Below, in pieces: positions 49,524 through 58,219 of a stretch of DNA of 64,000 nt (positions within the stretch are counted from its first letter, which is position 1; every line of letters begins with the position of its first letter). The notes beneath the pieces were generated by a model. The model did no database searches and was not told where the DNA came from. It saw nothing but the letters and a program-made list of their open reading frames with translations. The stretch is from Rhodospirillales bacterium URHD0017 (GTDB lineage: Bacteria; Pseudomonadota; Alphaproteobacteria; Reyranellales; Reyranellaceae). Location of the stretch: NCBI GenBank assembly GCA_900110395.1, contig FODP01000002.1:248001-312000 (forward strand), given 5' to 3'. The position numbers and the translations under genes were made by a program.

Positions 49524-50495
49524 ATGCTGACCCGCCGAGCGGCTGTTGCTGCAATGTTGACGACCGCAGCGGCAGCAGCACACGCGCAAACCGACGGCCC
49601 CTATCCCAGCCGTCCCGTGCGCTTCATCGTCCCGGCGGCGCCGGGCGGGCCGACCGACGTGATGGCGCGCGTGGTTTCGGCGGGCCTCAATGTCAAATTC
49701 GGGCAGCCCGCCGTGATCGTCAATCGCGCGGGCGCTGGCGGCAACATCGGGGTGGTGCAGGTCGCGAAGTCGCCAGCCGACGGCTACACGCTGCTGATCG
49801 CGTCGACCGGCTTCGTCGTCAATGCGAGCCTCTACCGCGATCCGGGATACGATCCATTCAAGGACTTCCTGCCGATCACCGAGCTCGGCTCTTCGCCCAA
49901 TGTCATTCTCGTCCCGCCCTCCTCGCCCATCACCTCGATCAAGCAACTGATCGATAAGGCCAAGGCGGACAAGGAGAAGCTCGACATCATCAATCCGGGC
50001 CAGGGCTCGACGCCGCATCTGACGGCGGAGCTGCTGCAGCTCAAGGCCGGCGTGCCGGTTGAGAACATCCCGTACAACGGCGCGGCGCCGGCCATTCAGG
50101 CGCTGCTCGCCAAGACCACGCCGGTCGGCGTCACCGCCCTGCCGCCGGCCCACCCCCACATCAAGTCGGGCGCCCTGCGGGCGCTCGCCATCACCGCCGA
50201 GAAGCGCTGGTTCGACCTGCCCGATGTGCCGACGATGGCCGAATCGGGCTATCCCGGTTTCGTCTCCGAGACCTTCCAGGGAATGTACGCGCCGGCCGGC
50301 ACGCCCGCGCCGATCATCGAGCGCGTGGCGCGCGACACGCTCGACGTGCTGGCCGACCCCGCCACCCTGGAGAAGCTGCGCGGCGTCGGCTTCGACGTTC
50401 GTGCCCGCGGCCCGCAGGGGTTGGCCGAGCGGGTGGCGCGCGAGGTGCCGATGTGGCGCGACATCATCGTGCAGTCGCGCATCGAATTGCAGTAA
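49524..50495 (+). CDS. Tripartite tricarboxylate transporter substrate-binding protein (Bug family)
   Basis: A 323-residue periplasmic receptor with leader MLTRRAAVAAMLTTAAAAAHA. YPSRPVRFIVPAAPGGPTDV, VIVNRAGAGGNIGVVQVAK, SPADGYTLLIAS, NIPYNGAAPAIQALLAKT and IKSGALRALAIT are family blocks. GGGAGCGACG stands before the ATG. It precedes the MscS channel gene by 29 bases, and the two may share a transcript though the pairing is unusual. The ligand is unknown. Confidence 0.92.
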   Translation: MLTRRAAVAAMLTTAAAAAHAQTDGPYPSRPVRFIVPAAPGGPTDVMARVVSAGLNVKFGQPAVIVNRAGAGGNIGVVQVAKSPADGYTLLIASTGFVVNASLYRDPGYDPFKDFLPITELGSSPNVILVPPSSPITSIKQLIDKAKADKEKLDIINPGQGSTPHLTAELLQLKAGVPVENIPYNGAAPAIQALLAKTTPVGVTALPPAHPHIKSGALRALAITAEKRWFDLPDVPTMAESGYPGFVSETFQGMYAPAGTPAPIIERVARDTLDVLADPATLEKLRGVGFDVRARGPQGLAERVAREVPMWRDIIVQSRIELQ

Positions 50496-50524
50496 GCTCC
50501 CCGGGACTCTGGGCGGGGGATCAC

Positions 50525-52588
50525 GTGGCTGCGTTACGGACGACGGCGATAGCTCTTGCCCTGTTGCTGGGGCTGATGGGTGGCGGTCTCGCGCAAACGA
50601 CGCCCGCCCCTCCGCAGCCTCTCCCCAAGGAGCAGTTCGACGCCTTGGTCGAGGCCGTCAAGAAGGCGGTCGCCGACGAACTCAAGGCGCAGGGCGCGAC
50701 CACCGCAGCCAAGCCTGAAACCGCGAGCCCAGCCAGCGCAAAGGACGAGCATCGGCCGGATGTGCTGGGTACTTTCCGGCAGCGGCTGATGCAGGTCATC
50801 GCCGCCCTGCCGCAGGCGAACGCTTCTGTAAAGGGCCTGGGGCGGGCGCTCGACGAAAGCTCGACCGGCGGGCGAGGCACCTGGAGCTTCCTCACGGTTC
50901 TGCTGGCGGCAATGGTCGTGGCCGTAGCGGTCGAGGTGGCCGTGCGGGCGGCGCTCGGCCGCCTCAAAATGCGCCTCGCGCCGAACGCGATTCCCACGCG
51001 AGGCATGCGCTCGCTCGGTTACCTGGGGCTGCTTGCGCTGCTGGATGGGATAGCGGTTGTCGGCTTCTGGCTCGCCAGCGAACTCGCCTTGAGCCTCGTG
51101 TTCCCGGGAGCCGGGTCGCAGCCGGGGTTCGCCCATGCGGCAATGGCGGTGCTGCTGGTCTGGCGCGTCAACGCCCTCGTCCTGCGGCTGGTCTTTCGGC
51201 CGGACCTCGCTGCCGGCCGGCTTTGCGAGCTCGACGACCGCGCGGCGCGCCATCTCTACCGCAGCATCGTCGGTATAATGCTCTTCTTCATCTTCCTTCG
51301 CTTTCTTGCCGCGCAGCTCGCGGCCTTCGCGCCGTCCGACATCGCCATCGCCGCCTCGCGACTCATCACCAGCCCGATTGTCCTCGTGGTGCCCATCTGG
51401 CTGATCGTCACGGTGAAACCGGACGTCCAGCAGTGGCTGGGTGGCCTGGGACGGACGGCGCGGTATGCGGGATTCATCGGCCGCCACTGGCTGGGCATCG
51501 CCATTTCCCTCATCGTCGCACTTGTCGCGACCCAGCTCTACGGCGCCATCACCGACCATCTCAACGCGCCGAAGGCGCTGCTGCTCACGCTCAACCTGCT
51601 GGTCGGCGTGCTGTTGTTCGAGACGCTCCTGCAGGCGTTCGTCCGGCGACTGGATTCGCAACTGCCGGGCTTCACACCGGCCAGCGCCGCGCCGACCCTG
51701 GCCGATGTCTTCGCGCGTTGCGTCCGCGTCGCCGTCCTGATCGGCGTGATCGTCGCGATCGGCGAAAGCTGGGTGGTGAACGTCCTCGGCCTGGTCGATG
51801 CCAATGCCTGGGACCGGGTGGCCAGCGAATCGCGCACCGCGGGCATCACGTTGTTCACCGCCTATGTGTTATGGGAGATCTTCAAGTACGGCACCGAGTC
51901 GTATCTCCACCGGCACGCCACGGGTGACGCCACCTCCACCGCCACGCGCCTCCACACGCTGATCCCGTTGCTGCGAATCACGGTGGCGATCGTGCTGACG
52001 GTGGTGGCGGTGCTGATCGCGCTCGAGAACATCGGCGTGAACGTCACGCCGTTGCTGGCCGGCGCGTCGGTGCTTGGGCTCGCCCTGTCGTTCGGCAGCC
52101 AGACCCTGGTTCGCGACATCGTCTCGGGCGTCTTCTATCTGACCGACGATGCCTTCCGGGTCGGCGAGTTCATCGATTCCGAGAAGGCGAAGGGCACGGT
52201 CGAAGGCTTCACGCTGCGCTCGGTCCGCCTGCGCAACGAGAGCGGCCAGCTCCACACCGTCCCCTTCGGCGAGCTCGGCCGCGTCACCAACTACAGCCGC
52301 GACTGGAGGGCGGTCGACTTCAGCCTGCGCTTCCCACGCGATACCGACCTCGACAAGCTGCGCCAGGCGACCGACAAGGTCAGCGGCGACATCATGGCGG
52401 TTCCCGAGCTCAGGCAGATGCTGCTGGAGCCGCTCAAGATGCAGGGCATCGCCGAAGTCACCGACAATGCGCTGGCCATCCGCTTCAAGTTCGTGACGCG
52501 ACCCGGCGATCCCGCCACGGTGCAGCACGAGGCCATGACCCGCATGCTGCGGACGCTTCCGGAACTCGGGATCGCGTTTGCCAAGTGA
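50525..52588 (+). CDS. MscS-family mechanosensitive ion channel, large type
   Basis: A 687-residue channel. A signal peptide is likely (start at the GTG at 50525, with GGGGGA upstream, ending GLAQ). About ten hydrophobic helices cover residues 120-540. The pore helix and beta domain are seen as NVTPLLAGASVLGLALSFGSQTLVRDIVSGVFYLTDDAFRVGEFI (TM3 with the glycine/alanine packing), followed by GTVEGFTLRSVRLRNESGQLHTVPFGELGRVTNYSRDW. It opens under membrane tension to release solutes in hypo-osmotic shock. The added N-terminal membrane domain resembles the YnaI/YbdG or MscK-like forms. Confidence 0.93.
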   Translation: MAALRTTAIALALLLGLMGGGLAQTTPAPPQPLPKEQFDALVEAVKKAVADELKAQGATTAAKPETASPASAKDEHRPDVLGTFRQRLMQVIAALPQANASVKGLGRALDESSTGGRGTWSFLTVLLAAMVVAVAVEVAVRAALGRLKMRLAPNAIPTRGMRSLGYLGLLALLDGIAVVGFWLASELALSLVFPGAGSQPGFAHAAMAVLLVWRVNALVLRLVFRPDLAAGRLCELDDRAARHLYRSIVGIMLFFIFLRFLAAQLAAFAPSDIAIAASRLITSPIVLVVPIWLIVTVKPDVQQWLGGLGRTARYAGFIGRHWLGIAISLIVALVATQLYGAITDHLNAPKALLLTLNLLVGVLLFETLLQAFVRRLDSQLPGFTPASAAPTLADVFARCVRVAVLIGVIVAIGESWVVNVLGLVDANAWDRVASESRTAGITLFTAYVLWEIFKYGTESYLHRHATGDATSTATRLHTLIPLLRITVAIVLTVVAVLIALENIGVNVTPLLAGASVLGLALSFGSQTLVRDIVSGVFYLTDDAFRVGEFIDSEKAKGTVEGFTLRSVRLRNESGQLHTVPFGELGRVTNYSRDWRAVDFSLRFPRDTDLDKLRQATDKVSGDIMAVPELRQMLLEPLKMQGIAEVTDNALAIRFKFVTRPGDPATVQHEAMTRMLRTLPELGIAFAK

Positions 52589-52637
52589 GGCCCGAGGACG
52601 TCGTGAAGGCGAGGTTTGAATCCAGCCGCGCTGCGGC

Positions 52638-53390
52638 TCAGTTCCAGCGCAGCAGGTGCCGTTCCAGCCGGCCGGCGATGACGAAGATCAGCATCACCAC
52701 CACGAGGATCAGCAGGATCAGGGCGAACATCAGCGCCGCGTTGTAGGTGCTCTGGGCGAATGACAACAGGTAGCCCGGCCCGTGGGTCGCCGCCACGAAC
52801 TCGCCGACACAAGCGCCGGTAAAGGCAAAGCCGACGGCGACCTTCAGGTTGCCCAGCACCCAGGCGGTGACCGACGGCAGGTAGACGTGGCGCACCAGCG
52901 CGAGGCGATTGCCGCCCAAGGTCGCGACGCGCTCGACCAGCTTGCGGTCGACCTGGCGGATGCCGGTGAACACGGTGAAGAAGATCAGCACCGCCACCAG
53001 GATGAAGCTGAGCGCGATCTTCGACGCGATGCCGATGCCGAGCCAGATCACGAATAAAGGCGCCAGGATCACGCGCGGGATGGCGTTCAGCACGCTCATC
53101 ACCGGCTCCAGCAATTCGGCAACGAGGGGAATGAGGGCGGCGGCAACGCCCAGCAGGACGCCGACCACGATGCCGAGCGCCAGGCCGCCCAGCGCCGCCG
53201 AGAAGGTCGCCTCGAGGTGCGGCCAGATGCGACCGTCGGCGAACAGATCGACGAGCGCGACCCAGACCTTGCTTGGGCTCGGCGCGAACAGCGGATTGAG
53301 CCAGCCGGCGCGGCCCGCCGCCTCCCACATCGCAAGGACCAGCCCCAGGGCGATCAGCCGGCGCAGCCAGGCATAGCGCGGATCGAGCAT
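52638..53390 (-). CDS. ABC transporter permease (SsuC/TauC type)
   Basis: A 250-residue inner-membrane permease with six helices. The EAA-loop is EPVMSVLNAIPRVILAPLFVIWLGIG, then RQVDRKLVERVATLGGNRLALVRHVYLPSVTAWVLGNLKVAVGFAFTG, close to nitrate/taurine/alkanesulfonate permeases. The ATG at 53390 is 2 bases after the ATPase stop. It is the third gene of the binding protein/ATPase/permease set. The imported solute is unknown; candidates are sulfonates, nitrile-like compounds and pyrimidine precursors. Confidence 0.93.
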   Translation of the reverse strand: MLDPRYAWLRRLIALGLVLAMWEAAGRAGWLNPLFAPSPSKVWVALVDLFADGRIWPHLEATFSAALGGLALGIVVGVLLGVAAALIPLVAELLEPVMSVLNAIPRVILAPLFVIWLGIGIASKIALSFILVAVLIFFTVFTGIRQVDRKLVERVATLGGNRLALVRHVYLPSVTAWVLGNLKVAVGFAFTGACVGEFVAATHGPGYLLSFAQSTYNAALMFALILLILVVVMLIFVIAGRLERHLLRWN

Positions 53391-53392
53391 GT

Positions 53393-54196
53393 CTACGCCG
53401 CCTCGGCGCGGTGATCGACCGCGCGCGACAGGTCGGCCCACAGCCGTTCGTAGAGTGGCGCAAAAGCCGGATCGGTGCGCGACAGCACGGGATCGCGAGG
53501 CCGGGGGATCGGCACGTGATAGTGCTGGGTGATGCGGGCGCGTGGTCCCTGGGACAGCAGGTAGACGTCGTCGGAGAGCGTGAGCGCCTCTTCCAGGTCG
53601 TGGGTGACGAGCAGCACGCTGATGCCGCTCTGCTCGACCAGCGCCACGACGTCCCTGATCACGCGTGAACGGACGATCGCGTCGAGGGAAGCGAACGGCT
53701 CGTCCATCAGGATCAGCTTCGGCCGGCGCGCCAGCACCTGGGCGAGCGCGACGCGCTTGCGCTGGCCGCCGCTCAGATGGCGCGGAAAACGGTCGCCGAA
53801 CCCGGCAAGGCCCAGCCGCTCGAGCCAGGTGTCGGCCTCGGCCAACGCCTTGCCGCGCTCCATGCCGTTCAAGGTGAGGCCGAGCACGACGTTGTCGCGT
53901 GCGGTCTTCCACGGCAGCAGCGCATCGTCCTGGAACAACAGGCCGATCTCGGCGGGAGTGAGCGTCGTCTCGACCGTGCCCGACAGCGGCTGCTGCAGGC
54001 CGATCACGGCGCGCAGAAGGCTCGACTTGCCCGAGCCCGAGGGGCCGACCAGGCTGACGAAGCTGCCCTCGCCTACGGCAAGCGACGCCCGCTCGAGGAC
54101 CGGTTCGCCGCCGTAGGAGATTGTCAGATCACGGACGTGCAGCAGCGTATTAGCCCCCGGCGATCGAGGTGTCGTGCAGCCCCGTGATGCTGGCAT
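53393..54196 (-). CDS. ABC transporter ATP-binding protein (SsuB/TauB type)
   Basis: A 267-residue ATPase. Walker A is GPSGSGKSS, the Q-loop is IGLLFQDDALLPW, the signature is LSGGQRKRVALAQVLARRP, Walker B is LILMDEPFASLD and the H-loop LLVTHDLEEAL. The start is the ATG at 54196, which overlaps the binding-protein gene by 47 bases; no good start lies after that stop, although a non-standard CTG near 54142 cannot be excluded. It powers import through the permease encoded next. Confidence 0.93.
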   Translation of the reverse strand: MPASRGCTTPRSPGANTLLHVRDLTISYGGEPVLERASLAVGEGSFVSLVGPSGSGKSSLLRAVIGLQQPLSGTVETTLTPAEIGLLFQDDALLPWKTARDNVVLGLTLNGMERGKALAEADTWLERLGLAGFGDRFPRHLSGGQRKRVALAQVLARRPKLILMDEPFASLDAIVRSRVIRDVVALVEQSGISVLLVTHDLEEALTLSDDVYLLSQGPRARITQHYHVPIPRPRDPVLSRTDPAFAPLYERLWADLSRAVDHRAEAA

Positions 54197-55193
54197 CGGG
54201 CTTGATCAGGCCGCCGACGATCAGGCTCTGCTGGACGCGCTTGGCGGAGTCGAGATCGATGGTCACCGATTCCGGATAGAGCGATTCGCGATGCGCCAGG
54301 ATGATCTCGCCGAACTCTTTCAGGTCAAGGCCGGTCGTCATCTCCTTGGGGAAGGCCGCACTCAGCTGGTCGCCACTCATCGCGCGCAACGCCTTCAGCG
54401 CCTCGGCGAGCGCCTTGGTGAGCGCAATCATCTCGGGCTTGCGCTGCTCGATCTCCTTGCCCCGTACCGCGACGCCCATGAACTCGAACGATCCGCCGAG
54501 ATGGCTTTTGGCTTCCTCGAGATCCATGGCGTTCATCAGCACGCGCCCGCCGGCTCGTTTCACCAGGGTGAGGGCCGGCTCCTGCACCAGGCCGACATCG
54601 ACCTGTCCCTGGCGCAGGGCCTCCAGGAGATTGACGCCCATGGTTGCGAACTGGACCTTGCGCGCGTCGGCGCCGGCCTGCTTCAGGAGATAGAGGGTGA
54701 GCGCGTGATCGGCCGTGCCCAGCGCGTTGATGCCGACCGTCTTGCCCTCAATATCCTTGATCGTCTTGATCGTGTCGGCCGTCTTGGGCGCGGTGGCGAT
54801 GGCGAACAGCGGCAACCGACCGGTCACGGCGAAGCGCCGGATGTCGGCGCCGACATTGGCATAGGCCTGGATGGCGACGTCGAGCGAGGTGGCGGCGTAA
54901 TCGACGGCGCCGCCGACCAACGCCTGCATCGCGGCCGTGCCGCCACGGGTATAGACGAACTGAACGTCGAGGCCGTGCGTCTTGAAGATGCCGCCCGAGC
55001 GCGCGACTTCATACGGCACGCCGCACAGCAGCTGGCTGCAGTAGGCGAGCTTGATCTGCTTGCCCTGCGCGATCGCCGGCGCCGCCTGTCCTGCCGAGAA
55101 GGCAGTCGCGATCAGCCCCGCCCCCTTGAACAGCGAGCGGCGGGACACGTCGGTGTCGGGGACCCGGGCCGTGGTTTCATCGCAGCAGCCCAT
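54150..55193 (-). CDS. ABC transporter substrate-binding protein (NMT1/TauA-like)
   Basis: A 347-residue periplasmic binding protein. DVSRRSLFKGAGLIATAFSAG is a twin-arginine signal (about residues 15-35), and cleavage after AIA gives the mature start. IKLAYCSQLLCGVPYEVARSGGIFKTHGLDVQF is the typical first lobe of the NMT1/TauA/SsuA family; VDYAATSLDVAIQAYANVG and VGINALGTADHALTLYLLKQAGAD complete the ligand cleft. It is first in the operon with the ATPase and permease genes. The unusual cysteine pair near residue 52-57 (YCSQLLCG) is worth noting. The solute is unknown. Confidence 0.92.
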   Translation of the reverse strand: MGCCDETTARVPDTDVSRRSLFKGAGLIATAFSAGQAAPAIAQGKQIKLAYCSQLLCGVPYEVARSGGIFKTHGLDVQFVYTRGGTAAMQALVGGAVDYAATSLDVAIQAYANVGADIRRFAVTGRLPLFAIATAPKTADTIKTIKDIEGKTVGINALGTADHALTLYLLKQAGADARKVQFATMGVNLLEALRQGQVDVGLVQEPALTLVKRAGGRVLMNAMDLEEAKSHLGGSFEFMGVAVRGKEIEQRKPEMIALTKALAEALKALRAMSGDQLSAAFPKEMTTGLDLKEFGEIILAHRESLYPESVTIDLDSAKRVQQSLIVGGLIKPDASITGLHDTSIAGG

Positions 55194-55313
55194 GACGAGC
55201 CTCCAAACGTTGCGCAGCCCGTCATACGCAAGGTTGCCCGACCCGACAAGGCCCGCGGGCAGACGCTAGTTGAGTTGAATGTTTGTCGGGCGGACGAGCG
55301 TTCTGAAATTGTG

Positions 55314-55342
55314 TTGTCAAACGTGTCTTTGATGACGAGAAT
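55314..55342 (+). promoter_or_regulatory. Possible housekeeping promoter for the Cys-rich protein gene
   Basis: TTGTCA at 55314-55319 and GAGAAT at 55337-55342 are separated by 17 bases and would start transcription about 55 bases before the ATG at 55405. The -35 matches five of six consensus bases and the -10 four of six. The 210-base gap is AT-richer than its surroundings. No other element is seen there. Confidence 0.3.
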
Positions 55343-55404
55343 TGGTGCTGGAAACCTTACTTCAGGTTGCGTCGTAGCGCCGAGGTCTTTTCAGGGAGAT
55401 ACTG

Positions 55405-55857
55405 ATGAGCAAGGCGACAACCACACATCCAGTAACCAACGACGTATTCAAGGCCGTTTATGACTCCCCGACCTCCTTGCCGGGCCGATTCAAGTGGCTG
55501 ACTCCTGATCGGGATGTCAGGCGGATCGAGAAGCTCCTGGGCATGGCACCCAACACCATCGGCGCGCCGCTGTGGGTGAGCGGCAACAGGAAATCGTGCC
55601 CGAAGTGCGAGCGGGAAACCAACTGGCTCGACATTGTCTCATCGGCGCTGGGCCAAGTGCACCGTCGCGAAATGATCGCCCGCGTCATTCTGGGCGAACA
55701 GAAATTCGTGAATACGGAGGCGCCGCGCGCGATTGCAGGCCTCAAGTGTTTCAAGTGCAAAACCGCAATCGACAATATTCGCAGCTTCAAGTGCCACAAC
55801 TGGGCATATGCGAAGCCAGCCCTGCTTGAGGTTCTCGAGCGACTAAGGACGAGATAA
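55405..55857 (+). CDS. Cys-rich hypothetical protein (150 aa)
   Basis: A 150-residue protein with a strong ribosome site (CAGGGAGA). Cysteines pair as CPKC (65, 68) and CFKC (115, 118), with another at C130 followed by H131; the 46-residue spacing suggests one zinc knuckle holding a helical insert (NWLDIVSSALGQVHRREMIARVILGEQKFVNTE). The N-terminal third (PTSLPGRFKWLTPDRDVRRIEKLLGMAP) is soluble and has no signal. Base composition is visibly less GC-rich than its neighbours, hinting at transfer. I recall no named domain. It is divergent from the ABC importer and precedes a flavin monooxygenase gene by 194 bases. Confidence 0.8.
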   Translation: MSKATTTHPVTNDVFKAVYDSPTSLPGRFKWLTPDRDVRRIEKLLGMAPNTIGAPLWVSGNRKSCPKCERETNWLDIVSSALGQVHRREMIARVILGEQKFVNTEAPRAIAGLKCFKCKTAIDNIRSFKCHNWAYAKPALLEVLERLRTR

Positions 55858-56051
55858 ACGGCGCTGGTCCACCGGTTGACGTCTTTGGTTGCCTATTTTC
55901 CCGCTTGTGCGGTGCGAGCATCGCTTTTGCCGTCTTGAGGTGACGATCAGCTCATGCTTGGTCGGCGCCTGCACCATTAGGTCGGCTGGCTTCTTCCAGG
56001 AGCCGATCGCTGCGTTGGAACGGCACAGCGGCAAGATTGAAAGGATACCTG

Positions 56052-57734
56052 ATGGCTACTGACATCCAAGTATTGGTGGTGGGCGCCGGTCCAGTGGGCC
56101 TGTTCATGGCCGCCGAGCTTGGTCGGCATGGCGTTTCCTGCCGGATCGTCGACAAGAACGACGGGCCTACCCATGACACCCGTGCCGCCGCCATTCAGGC
56201 GCGCACGTTGGAAATCCTCGAGTCCCTTGGCCTTGCGGACGAGTTCGTTCAGGCGGGCAACGTCTGCCACGCCAAGGCGGCCTATACGTCCGACTACAAG
56301 CTCATCAAATACCTGACCTTTGACGAGTTGGACTCGGCCTTTCCCTTCGTCTTGCAACTGCCACAGAGCCAGACAGAACGCATGTTGGCCGGTTATCTGG
56401 CGCGTCTCGGCACAGAGGTGGAACGATGCGTCGAACTCGTTGCGTTCGAACAAGACGAAGACGGCGTGTGCGCGACGCTTCGGTCATCCGACGGCGGACA
56501 AGAGACGGCCAACTTCTCCTATCTCGTCGCCTGCGACGGCGCCCACAGTACCGTTCGCCACGCACTCGGCGTCTCGTTCTCCGGTGACGACTATCCCACC
56601 GATCTCATCTCGGCAGATGTCCAAGTCGACTGGAAGCTGCCTCGGGATGAACAGCTCTCTTTCTTCGCTGCCGAGGGCATGCTCACCATCTTCCCGCTGC
56701 CGCGAGGACGCGCTGCCATCGTTGCCGATATTGGCCCAGCCCAGGGGGACCATGCGCCGCCGGGAGCGCCGGCCCTGGAGGATCTCCAGGCGATGTTCGA
56801 TGCCCGGACCCCGGGTGGCGTGCTAAGCGATCCCATCTGGAGCGTTCGCTACCGTGTCCACGGCCGTCAAGCGGAGCGATATCAGGTTGGCCGAGTCTTT
56901 CTGCTGGGAGACGCCGCCCATGTCTGCTCCAATATCGGCGGCCAGGGGATGAACACCGGGATGCAGGATGCATACAATCTCGGCTGGAAACTCGGACTGG
57001 TGTTGAACGCCAAATCCCCGGCAAGTCTTCTCGACAGCTACAACCCTGAGCGTCACCAGGCCGGGCGGGAGATGCTCTGTCTGTCAGATCATTTGCACCG
57101 GATTGCGCTTCGTGAGGAGCTGCATCTTTCGCTCTCGGAGGGCGTCCGACAGAAACTGGCCATGGTTCTGGCCAACCAGGAAGTGATGCAGCAACGAATG
57201 CGCAGAGCCGTGGCAGAGCTGAACATCGGCTACCGCCATAGCCCCATTGTCGCGGAGCAGCACCGCTTCCTGCCGGGGCTTCACGGGGCGCACGCCAGCG
57301 TCCACGGGTGGCATGATTTCGGCGGCGGGCCACGCGCGGGAGACCGCGCCGTCGATGCGCGGCTCATGCTTTGTCCTGGGCGTGAGCCCGTCCGGTTCTT
57401 CGAGAGATTGCGGGGGATCAAGCACCACCTGGTGTTGTTCGCCGGGGCCCTCGCGACGGGAGAAACGCACCAGCGACTGCAAGCCTTGGTCGATGCAGCC
57501 ACGCAAGTGCATCCGGACCGCATCGAATCGCACCTGATCGTCGCCCACGAGCTCCCGGAGGACCTTCTCGTCAAAGGCGACATACTTCTGGATCCGCGCG
57601 GCGAGCTGCATCATCGCTATGGTGCGCGGAATGCCTGTCTGTATGTCGTGCGTCCCGACGGCTATATCGGCTTCCGCAGTCAGCCCCCCGATGCGGAAGC
57701 GCTGAGCTCGTACTTCACCCGGATATTTCTCTAG
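56052..57734 (+). CDS. FAD-dependent aromatic monooxygenase (PheA/MhpA-like)
   Basis: A 560-residue class A flavoprotein hydroxylase. IQVLVVGAGPVGLFMAAELGRHG is the FAD-binding GxGxxG, LVACDGAHSTVRHALG the DG motif, and RVFLLGDAAHVCSNIGGQGMNTGMQDAYNLGWKL the GD motif. A thioredoxin-like C-terminal domain (about 420-560, ending YVVRPDGYIGFRSQPPDAEAL) is typical of phenol hydroxylase and MhpA relatives. AAGGATACCTG precedes the ATG at 56052, better than an in-frame TTG at 56037. It hydroxylates an aromatic or polyketide-like substrate with NAD(P)H and oxygen. The dehydroquinase-like gene follows 13 bases later. Confidence 0.92.
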   Translation: MATDIQVLVVGAGPVGLFMAAELGRHGVSCRIVDKNDGPTHDTRAAAIQARTLEILESLGLADEFVQAGNVCHAKAAYTSDYKLIKYLTFDELDSAFPFVLQLPQSQTERMLAGYLARLGTEVERCVELVAFEQDEDGVCATLRSSDGGQETANFSYLVACDGAHSTVRHALGVSFSGDDYPTDLISADVQVDWKLPRDEQLSFFAAEGMLTIFPLPRGRAAIVADIGPAQGDHAPPGAPALEDLQAMFDARTPGGVLSDPIWSVRYRVHGRQAERYQVGRVFLLGDAAHVCSNIGGQGMNTGMQDAYNLGWKLGLVLNAKSPASLLDSYNPERHQAGREMLCLSDHLHRIALREELHLSLSEGVRQKLAMVLANQEVMQQRMRRAVAELNIGYRHSPIVAEQHRFLPGLHGAHASVHGWHDFGGGPRAGDRAVDARLMLCPGREPVRFFERLRGIKHHLVLFAGALATGETHQRLQALVDAATQVHPDRIESHLIVAHELPEDLLVKGDILLDPRGELHHRYGARNACLYVVRPDGYIGFRSQPPDAEALSSYFTRIFL

Positions 57735-57747
57735 AGGGAGAGCACCA

Positions 57748-58182
57748 ATGAAAATCCTTGTAGTCCACGGTGCCGGCATGAACATGCGCGGCAAGGCGCA
57801 GGTCGAGATCTTCGGACCGATGACGCTGCCGGAGTACGATGCGCAAATCCGTGCCTATGCCGCCGAGCTCGCGGTAGAGGTCGAGATCTTCCATTCCAAC
57901 ATCGAAGGCGAGGTGATCAACCGCCTCTACGCGGCGCACGACGAAGGCATCGCGGGCGCGATCATCAATCCGTCCGGATACTCGCGCGGATATCCGGCGC
58001 TGGTCGCCGCCATCGGCAATGTCGGCTTCCCCACGATCGAGGTCCACATCTCCAATCCGGCCCGGCGCGGTAACGTCTCCGAAGTGACGAGCACCTGTCT
58101 CGGCAGCGTTACCGGCTTCGGCATCGCGGGCTACGCGCTCGCCTTGCGCGGTCTCAGGGACCGGGCCAAGGCCAAGGGTTAG
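57748..58182 (+). CDS. Type II dehydroquinase-fold protein lacking catalytic residues
   Basis: A 144-residue protein of the AroQ flavodoxin-like fold, recognisable by ILVVHGAGMN, FHSNIEGEVINRLYAA, AIINPSGYS and TIEVHISNPARRG. Key residues of true type II 3-dehydroquinate dehydratases are replaced: the HGPNLN loop is HGAGMN, the lid arginine is alanine 17, the catalytic tyrosine is phenylalanine 22 and the YTHTS histidine is lost (YSRGYP). N74 and H100 remain. It is therefore unlikely to make dehydroshikimate. It follows the monooxygenase gene by 13 bases and may act on its product. AGGGAGAG serves as the ribosome site. Confidence 0.82.
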   Translation: MKILVVHGAGMNMRGKAQVEIFGPMTLPEYDAQIRAYAAELAVEVEIFHSNIEGEVINRLYAAHDEGIAGAIINPSGYSRGYPALVAAIGNVGFPTIEVHISNPARRGNVSEVTSTCLGSVTGFGIAGYALALRGLRDRAKAKG

Positions 58183-58219
58183 GAGAGCGCCCCTCGTGCA
58201 GGTCCATCAGGCTGCACAT

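Noticed and set aside
52624-52638. AGCCGC-GCT-GCGGCT hairpin as a terminator between the MscS and ABC permease genes
   Set aside because: Stem of only 6 bases, no T-run, and it touches the permease stop codon; too weak to annotate.
55858-56051. 63-codon minus-strand frame before the monooxygenase
   Set aside because: No ribosome site, no motif and biased composition; the gap shows nothing I can support.
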